Below are positions 1 to 6,456 of a DNA stretch of 6,995 nucleotides, piece by piece. Positions within the stretch are counted from its first letter, which is position 1. Each line of letters starts with the position of its first letter. Under the pieces are notes generated by a model, which was not told the origin of the DNA, made no database searches, and saw nothing but the letters and a program-made list of their open reading frames with translations. A program made the position numbers and the translations under genes. The DNA comes from Collinsella sp. (GTDB taxonomy: Bacteria > Actinomycetota > Coriobacteriia > Coriobacteriales > Coriobacteriaceae): contig DXZV01000070.1 in assembly GCA_019419485.1 (NCBI GenBank), forward strand, positions 1 to 6,995, written 5' to 3'.

Positions 1-386
1 AAGCGGACCTGGTCGTTGCCCTTGCCGGTGCAGCCGTGGGCGACGTAGGTCGCGCCAAACTCGTGGGCGACCTCGACAAGCTTCTTGGCGAGCAGCGGGC
101 GGGAAAGAGCGGAGAGCAGCGGGTACTTATTCTCGTACATGGAGTTTGCGGCGATGGCCTTAGTCAGGAACTCATCGGAGAACTCGTCGCGCAGGTCGAG
201 CACCTGGCAATCGAGAACGCCCAGGTCGAGCGCCTTCTGCTTTTTGGCATCCAGGCCGGTCTCCTCCTGGCCCACGTTGCCGCAGACGCAAACGACGTCG
301 AGATTCTTCTCGTCCTGGAGCCACTTGACACATACGGATGTATCAAGACCACCGGAATATGCGAGAACGACTTTTTCCTTGCTCAT
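1..386 (-). CDS. argG: Argininosuccinate synthase, N-terminal part (cut by window edge)
   Basis: Argininosuccinate synthase joins citrulline and aspartate, using ATP, in the penultimate step of arginine synthesis in the cytoplasm. Reading leftward from the ATG at 386-384 gives 128 complete codons with no stop, beginning MSKEKVVLAYSGGLDTSVCV. The SGGLDTS ATP-pyrophosphatase loop lies at residues 11-17. Other family-typical stretches follow: NVGQ, the block around residues 86-95 (AANSMYENKY), LSRPLLAKKLVE, and finally YVAHGCTGKGNDQVR at the edge. The full protein is normally about 400 residues, so roughly two thirds lies outside the window. The start is supported by a purine-rich site, GAAAGGAAA, at 392-400 (minus strand). 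The gene is divergent from its right-hand neighbours, so its promoter should lie in about 400-480. An imperfect palindrome at 426-443 sits there, but I see no convincing ArgR-type box. Identity is secure. Confidence 0.96.
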   Translation of the reverse strand, partial: MSKEKVVLAYSGGLDTSVCVKWLQDEKNLDVVCVCGNVGQEETGLDAKKQKALDLGVLDCQVLDLRDEFSDEFLTKAIAANSMYENKYPLLSALSRPLLAKKLVEVAHEFGATYVAHGCTGKGNDQVR

Positions 387-425
387 GGCTGTTTCCTTTC
401 GCCCTTGGTAGCTAGTTAGAACATC

Positions 426-443
426 GGTCAGTTGCAAGTCACC
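426..443. promoter_or_regulatory. Imperfect palindrome upstream of argG (possible operator)
   Basis: GGTCAGTTGCAAGTCACC reads as GGTGACTTGCAACTGACC on the other strand, so 14 of 18 positions are symmetric around a TTGCAA core. It lies about 40-57 bp before the argG start, where a repressor or activator site could act. It does not match the TGAAT/ATTCA-type arginine box. That it is an operator is inferred from position and symmetry only; chance is a real alternative. Confidence 0.25.
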
Positions 444-483
444 TTGAGGTCAAAAACCGTGCAATATCAGGTTATTCAGCAGA

Positions 484-981
484 ATGCATCACAGGCATGC
501 CCTAGAAACATGCGGCTATGTCGTGCTTAAACCCAACGACCTCAAAATGACTCTGTTGGGGCATTTCACCCCATACGAACAGAGACGATTGTTATCGTCG
601 TCGGGAAATTGCGCGCTGGCGTCGGATGGCATTATCTGCAGTGGTGATGATCTTTACGAACTGCATCTGCCTCTCCTTTCACCTATCGCCGGGCGCAATT
701 CTAATATCGTAAACGGTACCTTTTCTTCGGTAAGCGGTTGTATTTCCGTCTCCGTTTTCGATGGTCGCTATATTACGCTAAAGTGCCCGCAGCACAAGCG
801 ACAAATTCAAATTTCTGAAAAGTTTTTTCATTACTTTGTGAAGCGTGGTGCAAATACGCTCCGTTCCTGCGACAATACGCTCAGTTACTGGTTGATGGTT
901 ATAACGTCTGAAACAATTTCGAAACGAAAGGCGCGCTTTTATGCAAACTTACGAATCGGACACCAATATCGGAAGCATTAA
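484..981 (+). CDS. Unrecognised 165-residue open frame, low GC, doubtful gene
   Basis: I do not recognise this protein. The frame is open from 448 to the stop at 979-981, with the first ATG at 484 (MHHRHALETCGYVVLKPNDL). It has no clear signal peptide, membrane span or catalytic motif. The C-terminal 40 residues are basic (SKRKARFYANLRIGHQYRKH), and several cysteines are scattered through it. In favour of a gene: 165 codons without a stop at about 47% GC is longer than expected by chance, and no competing long frame exists in 420-940 on either strand. Against: no good ribosome binding site precedes 484 (only AGG at 469-471), no internal start is better, and the 3' end overlaps the HAD gene by 41 bp. 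GC is well below that of the neighbours, so it could be transferred DNA, a decayed gene, or long non-coding leader sequence. Confidence 0.3.
   Translation: MHHRHALETCGYVVLKPNDLKMTLLGHFTPYEQRRLLSSSGNCALASDGIICSGDDLYELHLPLLSPIAGRNSNIVNGTFSSVSGCISVSVFDGRYITLKCPQHKRQIQISEKFFHYFVKRGANTLRSCDNTLSYWLMVITSETISKRKARFYANLRIGHQYRKH
900..905 (+). promoter_or_regulatory. Possible -10 box for the HAD gene
   Basis: TATAAC lies 35 bp before the HAD start codon, in an A/T-rich stretch. No good -35 hexamer is seen 16-18 bp upstream. If real, the promoter lies inside the 3' end of the doubtful frame at 484-981 and the HAD gene would have its own transcript. Confidence 0.3.
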
Positions 982-1768
982 GATTCTCGCCGTCGACATG
1001 GACAAGACGCTGCTCACCGACAAGCGCGTGTTGCCGCAGGGTCTTGATGAGCGCCTGGACAAGCTCGCCGACGCAGGCATTGTATTCTGCCCCGCCAGCG
1101 GACGCCCCGCCCCCAAACTCGAGGAAATGTTCGAGAGCATTAAGAACCGCCTTGCTTTTTGTCCCGACAACGGAGCCTGCGTCATCTATCGCGGCAGCTA
1201 TATCTATAAGAGCAACATCGATGTGGCGCTGTATCAGCAGGTGCTCACCCGTGCCTCGGAGGACCCGCGTGCCGTTCCCGTCTTGTGCTGCTACGACGAG
1301 TTCTATGTGCTCGCCCGCGACCATCAGTACCACGACGAGATCAGCGTCTACTACAACACGATCAACTACGTCGATAGCTTTGAGGGCCTTGATATCGAGT
1401 CCAACAAGATTTCGATCTTCTTCCCCGCCTACGATGCCGAGCCAGCGTTTCGCGAGGACTACAGCCCCGAGTTCTCGGACAAACTCTACGTCACCAATGC
1501 GGGCCGCGAGTGGATCGACTTTATGAATCTGGGCGTCGACAAGGGGTCGGGCGTAGCACATCTCTGCGAGCGCCTGGGCATCGATATCGCCGACGCCGCT
1601 GCCGTGGGCGATACGTACAACGACATCCCCATGCTTGAGCGCGTCGGTCACAGCTTTATCGTGGACAATGCCGAGGAACACATGAACGCGCATGCCAAGT
1701 GGCGTATTCCGAGCAACAACGACGGGGGCGTACTGACGCTCATCGACGCCATCTTGGCGGCTCGTTAA
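941..1768 (+). CDS. HAD-IIB (Cof-type) phosphatase
   Basis: This is a predicted cytoplasmic Mg2+-dependent phosphatase of the haloacid dehalogenase superfamily, Cof/subclass IIB, which typically acts on sugar phosphates, nucleotides or cofactor phosphates. The exact substrate cannot be read from the sequence. All four HAD motifs are present in the 275 residues: motif I VDMDKT with nucleophile Asp19 and general acid/base Asp21; motif II ASGR with Ser53; motif III Lys201 in VDKGSGVAHL; motif IV VGDTYNDIPML with Asp224 and Asp228 for Mg2+. The cap domain sits between motifs II and III (about residues 85-190), which is the type II arrangement, and the length is usual for the family. The start has AAAGG at 927-931, 9 bp before the ATG. 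An N-terminal tail of about 14 residues precedes the first strand, slightly longer than usual. The gene is convergent with polA. Confidence 0.92.
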   Translation: MQTYESDTNIGSIKILAVDMDKTLLTDKRVLPQGLDERLDKLADAGIVFCPASGRPAPKLEEMFESIKNRLAFCPDNGACVIYRGSYIYKSNIDVALYQQVLTRASEDPRAVPVLCCYDEFYVLARDHQYHDEISVYYNTINYVDSFEGLDIESNKISIFFPAYDAEPAFREDYSPEFSDKLYVTNAGREWIDFMNLGVDKGSGVAHLCERLGIDIADAAAVGDTYNDIPMLERVGHSFIVDNAEEHMNAHAKWRIPSNNDGGVLTLIDAILAAR

Positions 1769-1779
1769 CGTAGCTTGTC

Positions 1780-1909
1780 GGACCTGGCCGGGCGACGCGG
1801 GTGAGTTTTTCGTTCGGTCAGGTCCTGGGCTCGCTCGAAGGCCACATTAAGTGGCCTTCGGCTCGTGCGGAATCTACGAAAAACTCACCCGCGTCGCCCG
1901 GCCAGGTCC
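1780..1909. repeat. Nested inverted repeat with 34-bp perfect arms
   Basis: The arms 1780-1813 and 1876-1909 are perfect reverse complements over 34 bp (left arm begins GGACCTGGCCGGGCGACG). The 62-bp interior holds a second perfect hairpin, 1836-1845 (CGAAGGCCAC) with 1851-1860, around a 5-base loop ATTAA. The left arm can also pair locally: 1780-1795 with 1810-1825 makes 16 pairs, 13 Watson-Crick and 3 G-U. It begins 11 bp after the HAD stop codon, in the gap between convergent genes, so it could act as a transcription barrier or 3'-end stabiliser. There is no U tract after any of the stems, so a plain intrinsic terminator is not a good fit. It could also be a copy of a dispersed palindromic repeat. 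Confidence 0.85.
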
Positions 1910-1934
1910 TAGGTTTACTTGTCTGCCGCCTAGA

Positions 1935-1950
1935 TGGCGTCTTGGCGTCT
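1935..1950. repeat. 8-bp tandem duplication
   Basis: TGGCGTCT occurs twice in direct succession (1935-1942 and 1943-1950). CTAGAT lies at 1930-1935 and 1949-1954, overlapping both ends. It is probably a small slippage duplication in non-coding DNA; no function is suggested. Confidence 0.6.
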
Positions 1951-1977
1951 AGATACTTTGGCTGAATTAAATTGAAT

Positions 1978-2011
1978 GAAGGGAGCTCCTTGTTGATGAG
2001 GGGCTCCCTTC
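1978..2011. terminator. Bidirectional intrinsic terminator between the HAD gene and polA
   Basis: GAAGGGAGC (1978-1986) pairs perfectly with GCTCCCTTC (2003-2011). The stem continues inward through one G-U and three further pairs to an 8-base loop at 1991-1998. Rightward it is followed by TGTTTTGG; leftward it is followed by ATTCAATTTAATTC. Both T-rich tails are imperfect. It lies 33 bp beyond the polA stop codon and about 210 bp beyond the HAD stop, so it fits best as the polA terminator, with possible use for read-through from the HAD side. Confidence 0.75.
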
Positions 2012-2044
2012 TGTTTTGGCTACTTTGGGGCTGTTGGTACGTCT

Positions 2045-4789
2045 TTATTTGGCGTCGGCCCAGGTTATGCCGGTGCTGGCTTCGGCGATGAGGGGCACGC
2101 GCAAGTCTACGACGTGTTCCATGACGTCTTGGACCATGGCGGTTAGGCGCTCGACTTCGTTGGCCGGACACTCAAAGTCCAGTTCATCGTGTACTTGTAG
2201 GATCATGTGGGCGGCAAAGCCCTCTTCTTCCAGGCGGCGGCTTACGCGGGCCATTGCGATCTTGATGATGTCGGCCGCGGTGCCCTGCATGGGGTGGTTC
2301 ATGGCCGTGCGCTCGCCAAAGCCGCGGAGTTGCGGATTTTTGGCCTTGAGCTCCGGTATATGGCGACGGCGACCGTACATGGTCTCGGCGTAGCCCGTCT
2401 GCTTGGCGCGCGCCACCACGTTGTCGAGGAACGTACGCACACCCGGGTAGGCCTCGTAGTAGCGGTCGATCATGTCGCGCGCTTCAGCCATCGAGATGTG
2501 CAGCGACTGCGACAGGCCGTAGGCCTGCTGACCATACACGATGCCAAAGTTCACGGCCTTGGCGCGGCTACGCAGGTCGGGTGTCACCTCGGACACCGGC
2601 ACGCCAAATACGCGCGCGGCCGTCTCGGCATGGAAGTCCTCGCCCTCGTTGAAGGCGCGCACCAGGTGCTCGTCACCCGAAAGATGCGCGAGCAGGCGCA
2701 GCTCGATCTGCGAGTAGTCCACCGCCAAAAAGACGCTGCCCTCGCCCGCCGAGAACGCCGTCTTGACGGTACGCCCCAGCTCCGAGCGCGTCGGAATGTT
2801 TTGCAGATTGGGGTCGCTCGAAGACAAACGCCCCGTCGCGGTGATGGTCTGGTTGTACGTGGTGTGCACACGCCCGTCACCACGGCGCAGCGGGCCCAGC
2901 GTGTCCAGATAGGTCGACTTAATCTTGGACTTCTCACGCCAGTCCAAAATCAGGCGCACGATCTCGTGGTCGCGGGCAAGGTCGCTCAGCACCTTGGCGT
3001 TGGTCGAATAGTAGCCGCGCTTGGTCTTTTTGAGGCCCTTGGTCGGAAGTCCCATAACATCAAACAGCACGTGCGAGAGTTGCATGGGGCTGCCGATGTT
3101 AAAGGTCTCGTCGCCGGCCAGGTCGCGAATGCTGCGCTCGACATCGGCAATCTGGGTCGCCAGGCCCTCGGACAGACTGTGCAGGCGGTCGGGGTCCACG
3201 AGCATGCCCGCGCGCTCCATCTTGGCAAGCACCGGCACGAGCGGCATCTCGATCCCATCGAACACGTTGGCGGCGTTCTCGCGGGCCATGCGGTCACGCA
3301 GCGGTGCAACCAGCGCCAGCGTCAAGGCCGCCGTGCGAGCGGCGGGCGCAGGAGCGTCCTCGCCAGCACCCTCTGCGCCGCGCGCCGCAGGCAGCGCCAT
3401 CTGCAGATACGTATCGGCCAGATACACCTCGTCAAACTCGGAGCGGTCGGAATCCAACAGGTAGGCGGCAACAACGGTATCGAAGATGCGCGTGGAATCG
3501 ACTGCCAGCGGATCCATGAGCTCGAGCTCAGAAGAATCGATGGGCGAAAGCTCATGCAGCAGTGCCTTCATGTCCGGGCTCGCCACACGGCCTTCCATAA
3601 ACAGACGCGCGAGCACGCCGGCAATCACGCCGTGGGCGAAGCTGAAGCCCTCAACCTCAGCCGCCGCACCGCTGTCGCCCTCCTCGAGCGCAAACAGGCC
3701 CTTGGACGTCGCCAACCACAGCGTGCGCGTCAGCCCAAAGAGCGCGCCCTCTTCCTTGTCATCGTCCACCACGGCGGCGACCCACTCGCCGGCATCAATC
3801 ACGCGGGAGACCTCAGCCGCAACGGCACCAAGCGCGCCAGCATCGCCGGCGGCTGCGCGCAAAACGGCGGGAATCTCAAACGTGCTGGCAGCTGCCCCGC
3901 CCTCGCCGCCGATCAGCGCCAAGAAACGGTTCTGCATGGCGGTGATACCAAGCGTGCCCAGCGCCGCGGAAACCTCATCGGCGGAAAACGCCGGGAAGGA
4001 CGTCGCCTCAAAATCGAGCTCAACGGGTGCATCGGTGCGGATGGTCGCCACCTTACGGCTCAGCAGCGCGTCGTCGATGTGTGCGCGCAGGTTTTCTCCC
4101 ATCTTGCCCTTGACCTCGTCAGCATGCGCGATGACCTCGTCAAGGCTGCCGTACTGCGCGATGAGCGCACTCGCCTTTTTGGGGCCGATGCCCGGTACGC
4201 CGGGAATGTTGTCCGACGTATCGCCCTTCAGACCGTAAAAATCGGGCACGAGCGCCGGCGTGATGCCGTGATACAGGTCGTCCACGCTCTCGGGCGTCAT
4301 GATCGCCACGTCGGACAGGCCCTTGCGAGTCGAGACCACGTTGACGTGCTCGGTCACGAGCTGATACATGTCGCGGTCGCCGGTCACCAGCAGCATGTCG
4401 CAGCCGGCCTCCTCGCCCAGGCGCGCCATGGTTCCCAGGATATCGTCGCCTTCCCAGCCCTCGGACTGCAAAATGGGCACGTTGAGCGCGGCGAGCAGCT
4501 CCTTGATCATGGGGAACTGCGCGTGCAGGTCGGGGTCCATGGGCGGGCGCTGCGCCTTGTACTGCGGCAGCATCTCCATACGCACGCGCGGCTTGCCCTT
4601 GTCAAACGCCACGACAACGCCGTCGGGATTAAAGGCATCGATCATCTTGAGGAACATGTTCAGAAAACCAAAGATCGCGTTGGTGGGGCGACCGTCCGGC
4701 GCGTTCATGGTCGGCGGCACGGCGTGGAAGGCGCGATGCATGAGCGAGTTGCCGTCGATGACGGCAAAGGTACGGCGCTTTTCAGACAT
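2045..4789 (-). CDS. polA: DNA polymerase I
   Basis: DNA polymerase I removes RNA primers and fills gaps in lagging-strand synthesis and excision repair. The 914-residue product carries a 5' nuclease with its metal-binding acids in place: Asp12, Asp63, Glu113, Asp115, Asp116, Asp138, Asp140, Asp190 and Asp193, then a helix-hairpin-helix GVPGIGPKKA at 197-206. The polymerase has motif A DYSQIELR (Asp691), O-helix Arg740, Lys744, Phe748 and Tyr752, and motif C VHDE (Asp868, Glu869). Phe748 is at the position of E. coli Phe762. The middle domain (about 305-500) lacks the DxE and other acids of 3'-5' proofreading, so that activity is probably absent. I chose the start at 4789 (MSEKRRTF), not the upstream ATG at 4828, because GAGGT at 4797-4801 lies 7 bp before it and the numbering then matches E. 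coli Pol I (about -14 in the polymerase domain). A weak -10-like TAAACT at 4832-4837 (minus strand) has no matching -35. Confidence 0.97.
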   Translation of the reverse strand: MSEKRRTFAVIDGNSLMHRAFHAVPPTMNAPDGRPTNAIFGFLNMFLKMIDAFNPDGVVVAFDKGKPRVRMEMLPQYKAQRPPMDPDLHAQFPMIKELLAALNVPILQSEGWEGDDILGTMARLGEEAGCDMLLVTGDRDMYQLVTEHVNVVSTRKGLSDVAIMTPESVDDLYHGITPALVPDFYGLKGDTSDNIPGVPGIGPKKASALIAQYGSLDEVIAHADEVKGKMGENLRAHIDDALLSRKVATIRTDAPVELDFEATSFPAFSADEVSAALGTLGITAMQNRFLALIGGEGGAAASTFEIPAVLRAAAGDAGALGAVAAEVSRVIDAGEWVAAVVDDDKEEGALFGLTRTLWLATSKGLFALEEGDSGAAAEVEGFSFAHGVIAGVLARLFMEGRVASPDMKALLHELSPIDSSELELMDPLAVDSTRIFDTVVAAYLLDSDRSEFDEVYLADTYLQMALPAARGAEGAGEDAPAPAARTAALTLALVAPLRDRMARENAANVFDGIEMPLVPVLAKMERAGMLVDPDRLHSLSEGLATQIADVERSIRDLAGDETFNIGSPMQLSHVLFDVMGLPTKGLKKTKRGYYSTNAKVLSDLARDHEIVRLILDWREKSKIKSTYLDTLGPLRRGDGRVHTTYNQTITATGRLSSSDPNLQNIPTRSELGRTVKTAFSAGEGSVFLAVDYSQIELRLLAHLSGDEHLVRAFNEGEDFHAETAARVFGVPVSEVTPDLRSRAKAVNFGIVYGQQAYGLSQSLHISMAEARDMIDRYYEAYPGVRTFLDNVVARAKQTGYAETMYGRRRHIPELKAKNPQLRGFGERTAMNHPMQGTAADIIKIAMARVSRRLEEEGFAAHMILQVHDELDFECPANEVERLTAMVQDVMEHVVDLRVPLIAEASTGITWADAK

Positions 4790-4796
4790 ATTGAAT

Positions 4797-4801
4797 ACCT
4801 C
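4797..4801 (-). promoter_or_regulatory. polA ribosome binding site (decides the start)
   Basis: On the minus strand GAGGT lies 7 bases before the ATG at 4789-4787. The alternative in-frame ATG at 4828 has no comparable purine-rich site, and would add 13 residues before the conserved FAVIDGNS block. Confidence 0.75.
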
Positions 4802-4897
4802 GCTTTGGGCTGGGCACGGTTTGCTCACACCAGTTTACACGCTCCCCGCCCCGCGGCCACCGCACATCAGGCTTCCCTGCCGCCGCGGGCCCGCGCG

Positions 4898-4906
4898 TGA
4901 TACGAT
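4898..4906 (+). promoter_or_regulatory. Possible extended -10 promoter of the M18 aminopeptidase gene
   Basis: TGATACGAT fits an extended -10 (TGn plus TACGAT, four of six to TATAAT). It lies 49 bp before the start codon, which would give a leader of about 40 bases. The sequence upstream is very GC-rich and shows no -35 match, which an extended -10 can tolerate. Assignment is by pattern only. Confidence 0.4.
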
Positions 4907-4940
4907 GGCTCACGGTACATCAACCAGCACGATCGATCCG

Positions 4941-4947
4941 AAAGGAG
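4941..4947 (+). promoter_or_regulatory. M18 aminopeptidase ribosome binding site (decides the start)
   Basis: AAAGGAG ends 8 bases before the ATG at 4956. The reading frame stays open far upstream, as antisense to polA, so this site is what fixes the start. The nearer upstream in-frame ATG at 4904 lacks such a site. Confidence 0.85.
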
Positions 4948-4955
4948 CCTGCGTC

Positions 4956-6353
4956 ATGGAGCGTCCCAGCGCATGGAAAAAGTACACGCCACAGCAGATC
5001 GAGGAGCTCGAGGAGCTTTGCCGCGGCTATAAGCAGTTTTTGAGTGAGAACAAGACCGAGCGCCTGTGCGTCAAGGCCGGTATCAAGATGGCCGAGGAGG
5101 CGGGCTACGTCAATCTGGAGACCGTGATCGCCGAGGGCCGCGCGCTCAAGGCCGGCGACAAGGTGTACGCCGCCAACCACGGCAAGGACCTTATGCTCGT
5201 CAACCTGGGCACCGCCCCGCTCGAGCAGGGCTTTAACATCCTGGGCGCCCACGTGGACTCGCCGCGCCTGGACCTCAAGCAGAACCCCGCCTTCGAGGCC
5301 GGCGACATGGCTTATCTCGACACGCACTACTATGGCGGCGTCAAGAGCTACCACTGGGTCGCTTCCCCGCTCGCACTCGTGGGCGTCATCTGCAAAAAGG
5401 ACGGCACCACCGTCGACATCAACATCGGTGACAAGGCCGACGACCCGGTCTTTACCATCTCCGACCTGCTGATCCACCTCTCGAGCGAGCAGATGGCCAA
5501 GCCCGCCAAGGACGCCGTCGACGCCGAGATCCTCGACGTGATCGTGGGCGGCCGCCCCGTCAAGTTTGACGAGGACGACAAGGACGCTCCCAAGGAGCCC
5601 GTCAAGCAGATGTTCCTGGATATCCTCAAGGAGCAGTACGACGTCGAGGAGGAGGACTTCCTCTCCGCCGAGATCGAGGTCGTGCCCGCCGGCCCCGCCC
5701 GTGACATGGGCCTCGACCGCTCCATGATTCTGGGCTATGGCCACGACGACCGTGTCTGCGCCTATCCGTCCATGCTCGCCCAGATCAACGTCGCCAACGT
5801 GGAGCGCACGAGCATCACACTCATCGTAGACAAGGAGGAGATCGGTTCCGTGGGTGCCACCGGCATGACGAGCCGCTTCTTCGAGAACACCGTCGCCGAG
5901 ATCATGACGCTCGCCGGCGAGGATAGCCCGCTGGCCCTGCGCCGCGCGCTCGCCCGCAGCCGCATGCTCTCCTCCGACGTGTCCGCCGGCTTCGACCCGG
6001 GCTACGCCGGCAAGTTCGAAACCAAGAACGCAGCCTTTATGGGTCGCGGCCTGTGCTTTAACAAGTACACGGGCAGCCGCGGCAAGGGCGGCTCTAACGA
6101 CGCCGACGCCGAGTATGTGGCCCTCATCCGCGACATCATGGACGAGGCCGGCGTGGACTTCCAGACCTGCGAGCTCGGTCGCGTCAACGCGGGCGGCGGC
6201 GGCACCATCGCATACATCATGGCTAAGTACGGCATGAACGTCATCGACTCTGGCGTTGCCGTCCTGTCCATGCACGCCCTGTGGGAGGTCGCTAACAAGG
6301 CCGATATCTACGAGGCCTATCGCGGCTACAAGGCCTTCATCGAGCGCGCGTAA
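4956..6353 (+). CDS. M18 family zinc aminopeptidase
   Basis: This is a predicted cytoplasmic metallo-aminopeptidase of family M18 (aspartyl aminopeptidase / aminopeptidase I type), releasing N-terminal residues from peptides. Known members form large, usually dodecameric, particles. The 465 residues hold the full di-zinc set in order: His99 with Asp101 (GAHVDSPRLDLK), Asp264 (GYGHDDRVCAYPS), catalytic base Glu294 and zinc ligand Glu295 (DKEEIGS), Asp341 (SSDVSAGFDP), and His440 (LSMHALWE). Length is usual for the family. No signal peptide or membrane segment is present. Residues 205-235 form a very acidic linker, probably part of the dimerisation domain. Codon use is strongly biased to C/G-ending codons (GCC, AAG, GAG), which suggests high expression. 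The gene is divergent from polA and is followed by a hairpin with a T tract. Bacterial members are sometimes named apeA/apeB, but I cannot choose a symbol or the exact residue preference from the sequence. Confidence 0.94.
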   Translation: MERPSAWKKYTPQQIEELEELCRGYKQFLSENKTERLCVKAGIKMAEEAGYVNLETVIAEGRALKAGDKVYAANHGKDLMLVNLGTAPLEQGFNILGAHVDSPRLDLKQNPAFEAGDMAYLDTHYYGGVKSYHWVASPLALVGVICKKDGTTVDINIGDKADDPVFTISDLLIHLSSEQMAKPAKDAVDAEILDVIVGGRPVKFDEDDKDAPKEPVKQMFLDILKEQYDVEEEDFLSAEIEVVPAGPARDMGLDRSMILGYGHDDRVCAYPSMLAQINVANVERTSITLIVDKEEIGSVGATGMTSRFFENTVAEIMTLAGEDSPLALRRALARSRMLSSDVSAGFDPGYAGKFETKNAAFMGRGLCFNKYTGSRGKGGSNDADAEYVALIRDIMDEAGVDFQTCELGRVNAGGGGTIAYIMAKYGMNVIDSGVAVLSMHALWEVANKADIYEAYRGYKAFIERA

Positions 6354-6366
6354 CCAACCCTTCGTC

Positions 6367-6440
6367 AGTTGCGGTGAAATACAGACTAAACTGGCCCATA
6401 AACGGCCAAAACAGACCGTATTCCACCGCAACTTCCTTTT
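6367..6440 (+). terminator. Nested hairpin with T tract after the aminopeptidase gene
   Basis: Arms 6367-6382 and 6418-6433 pair over 16 positions with one mismatch (AGTTGCGGTGAAATAC against GTATTCCACCGCAACT). Inside, TGGCC at 6392-6396 pairs with GGCCA at 6404-6408 around a 7-base loop. The outer right arm runs into TTCCTTTTT, as expected for a rightward intrinsic terminator 13 bp after the aminopeptidase stop. The outer loop is longer than in classic terminators, so it may instead be a repeat element with terminator activity, or an attenuator for yaaA, which starts 23 bp after the right arm. Confidence 0.65.
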
Positions 6441-6456
6441 TGGCAGAGGAGAGTCC

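Noticed and set aside
36..419. Plus-strand open frames opposite argG
   Set aside because: They overlap the secure argG frame on the opposite strand and show no family features.
899..1693. 264-codon open frame antisense to the HAD phosphatase
   Set aside because: The plus-strand frame carries all four HAD motifs and a ribosome binding site; this one has neither motifs nor a site.
1774..1923. CTTGTC copies (1774-1779 and 1918-1923) as a target-site duplication around the nested palindrome
   Set aside because: The right copy lies 8 bp away from the arm end rather than flush with it, and a 6-bp match is easily chance. It is not good evidence of transposition.
1818..2171. 117-codon minus-strand frame over the convergent gap and the polA 3' end
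   Set aside because: It overlaps the end of polA in another frame and crosses two hairpin elements, and its Arg/Pro/His-rich translation resembles no protein.
4790..4828. 13-residue N-terminal extension of polA
   Set aside because: No ribosome binding site precedes 4828, the residues are not part of the conserved nuclease fold, and GAGGT fits the start at 4789.
2207..4900. 897-codon open frame antisense to polA
   Set aside because: It is a shadow of polA caused by the GC-rich codon pattern. The translation is low-complexity in His, Arg, Ala and Gly, has no family features, and polA's motifs are unmistakable on the other strand.
4368..4955. N-terminal extension of the aminopeptidase up to an ATG at 4368
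   Set aside because: The extension lies antisense to polA and across its promoter region. AAAGGAG before 4956 and the usual family length fix the start at 4956.
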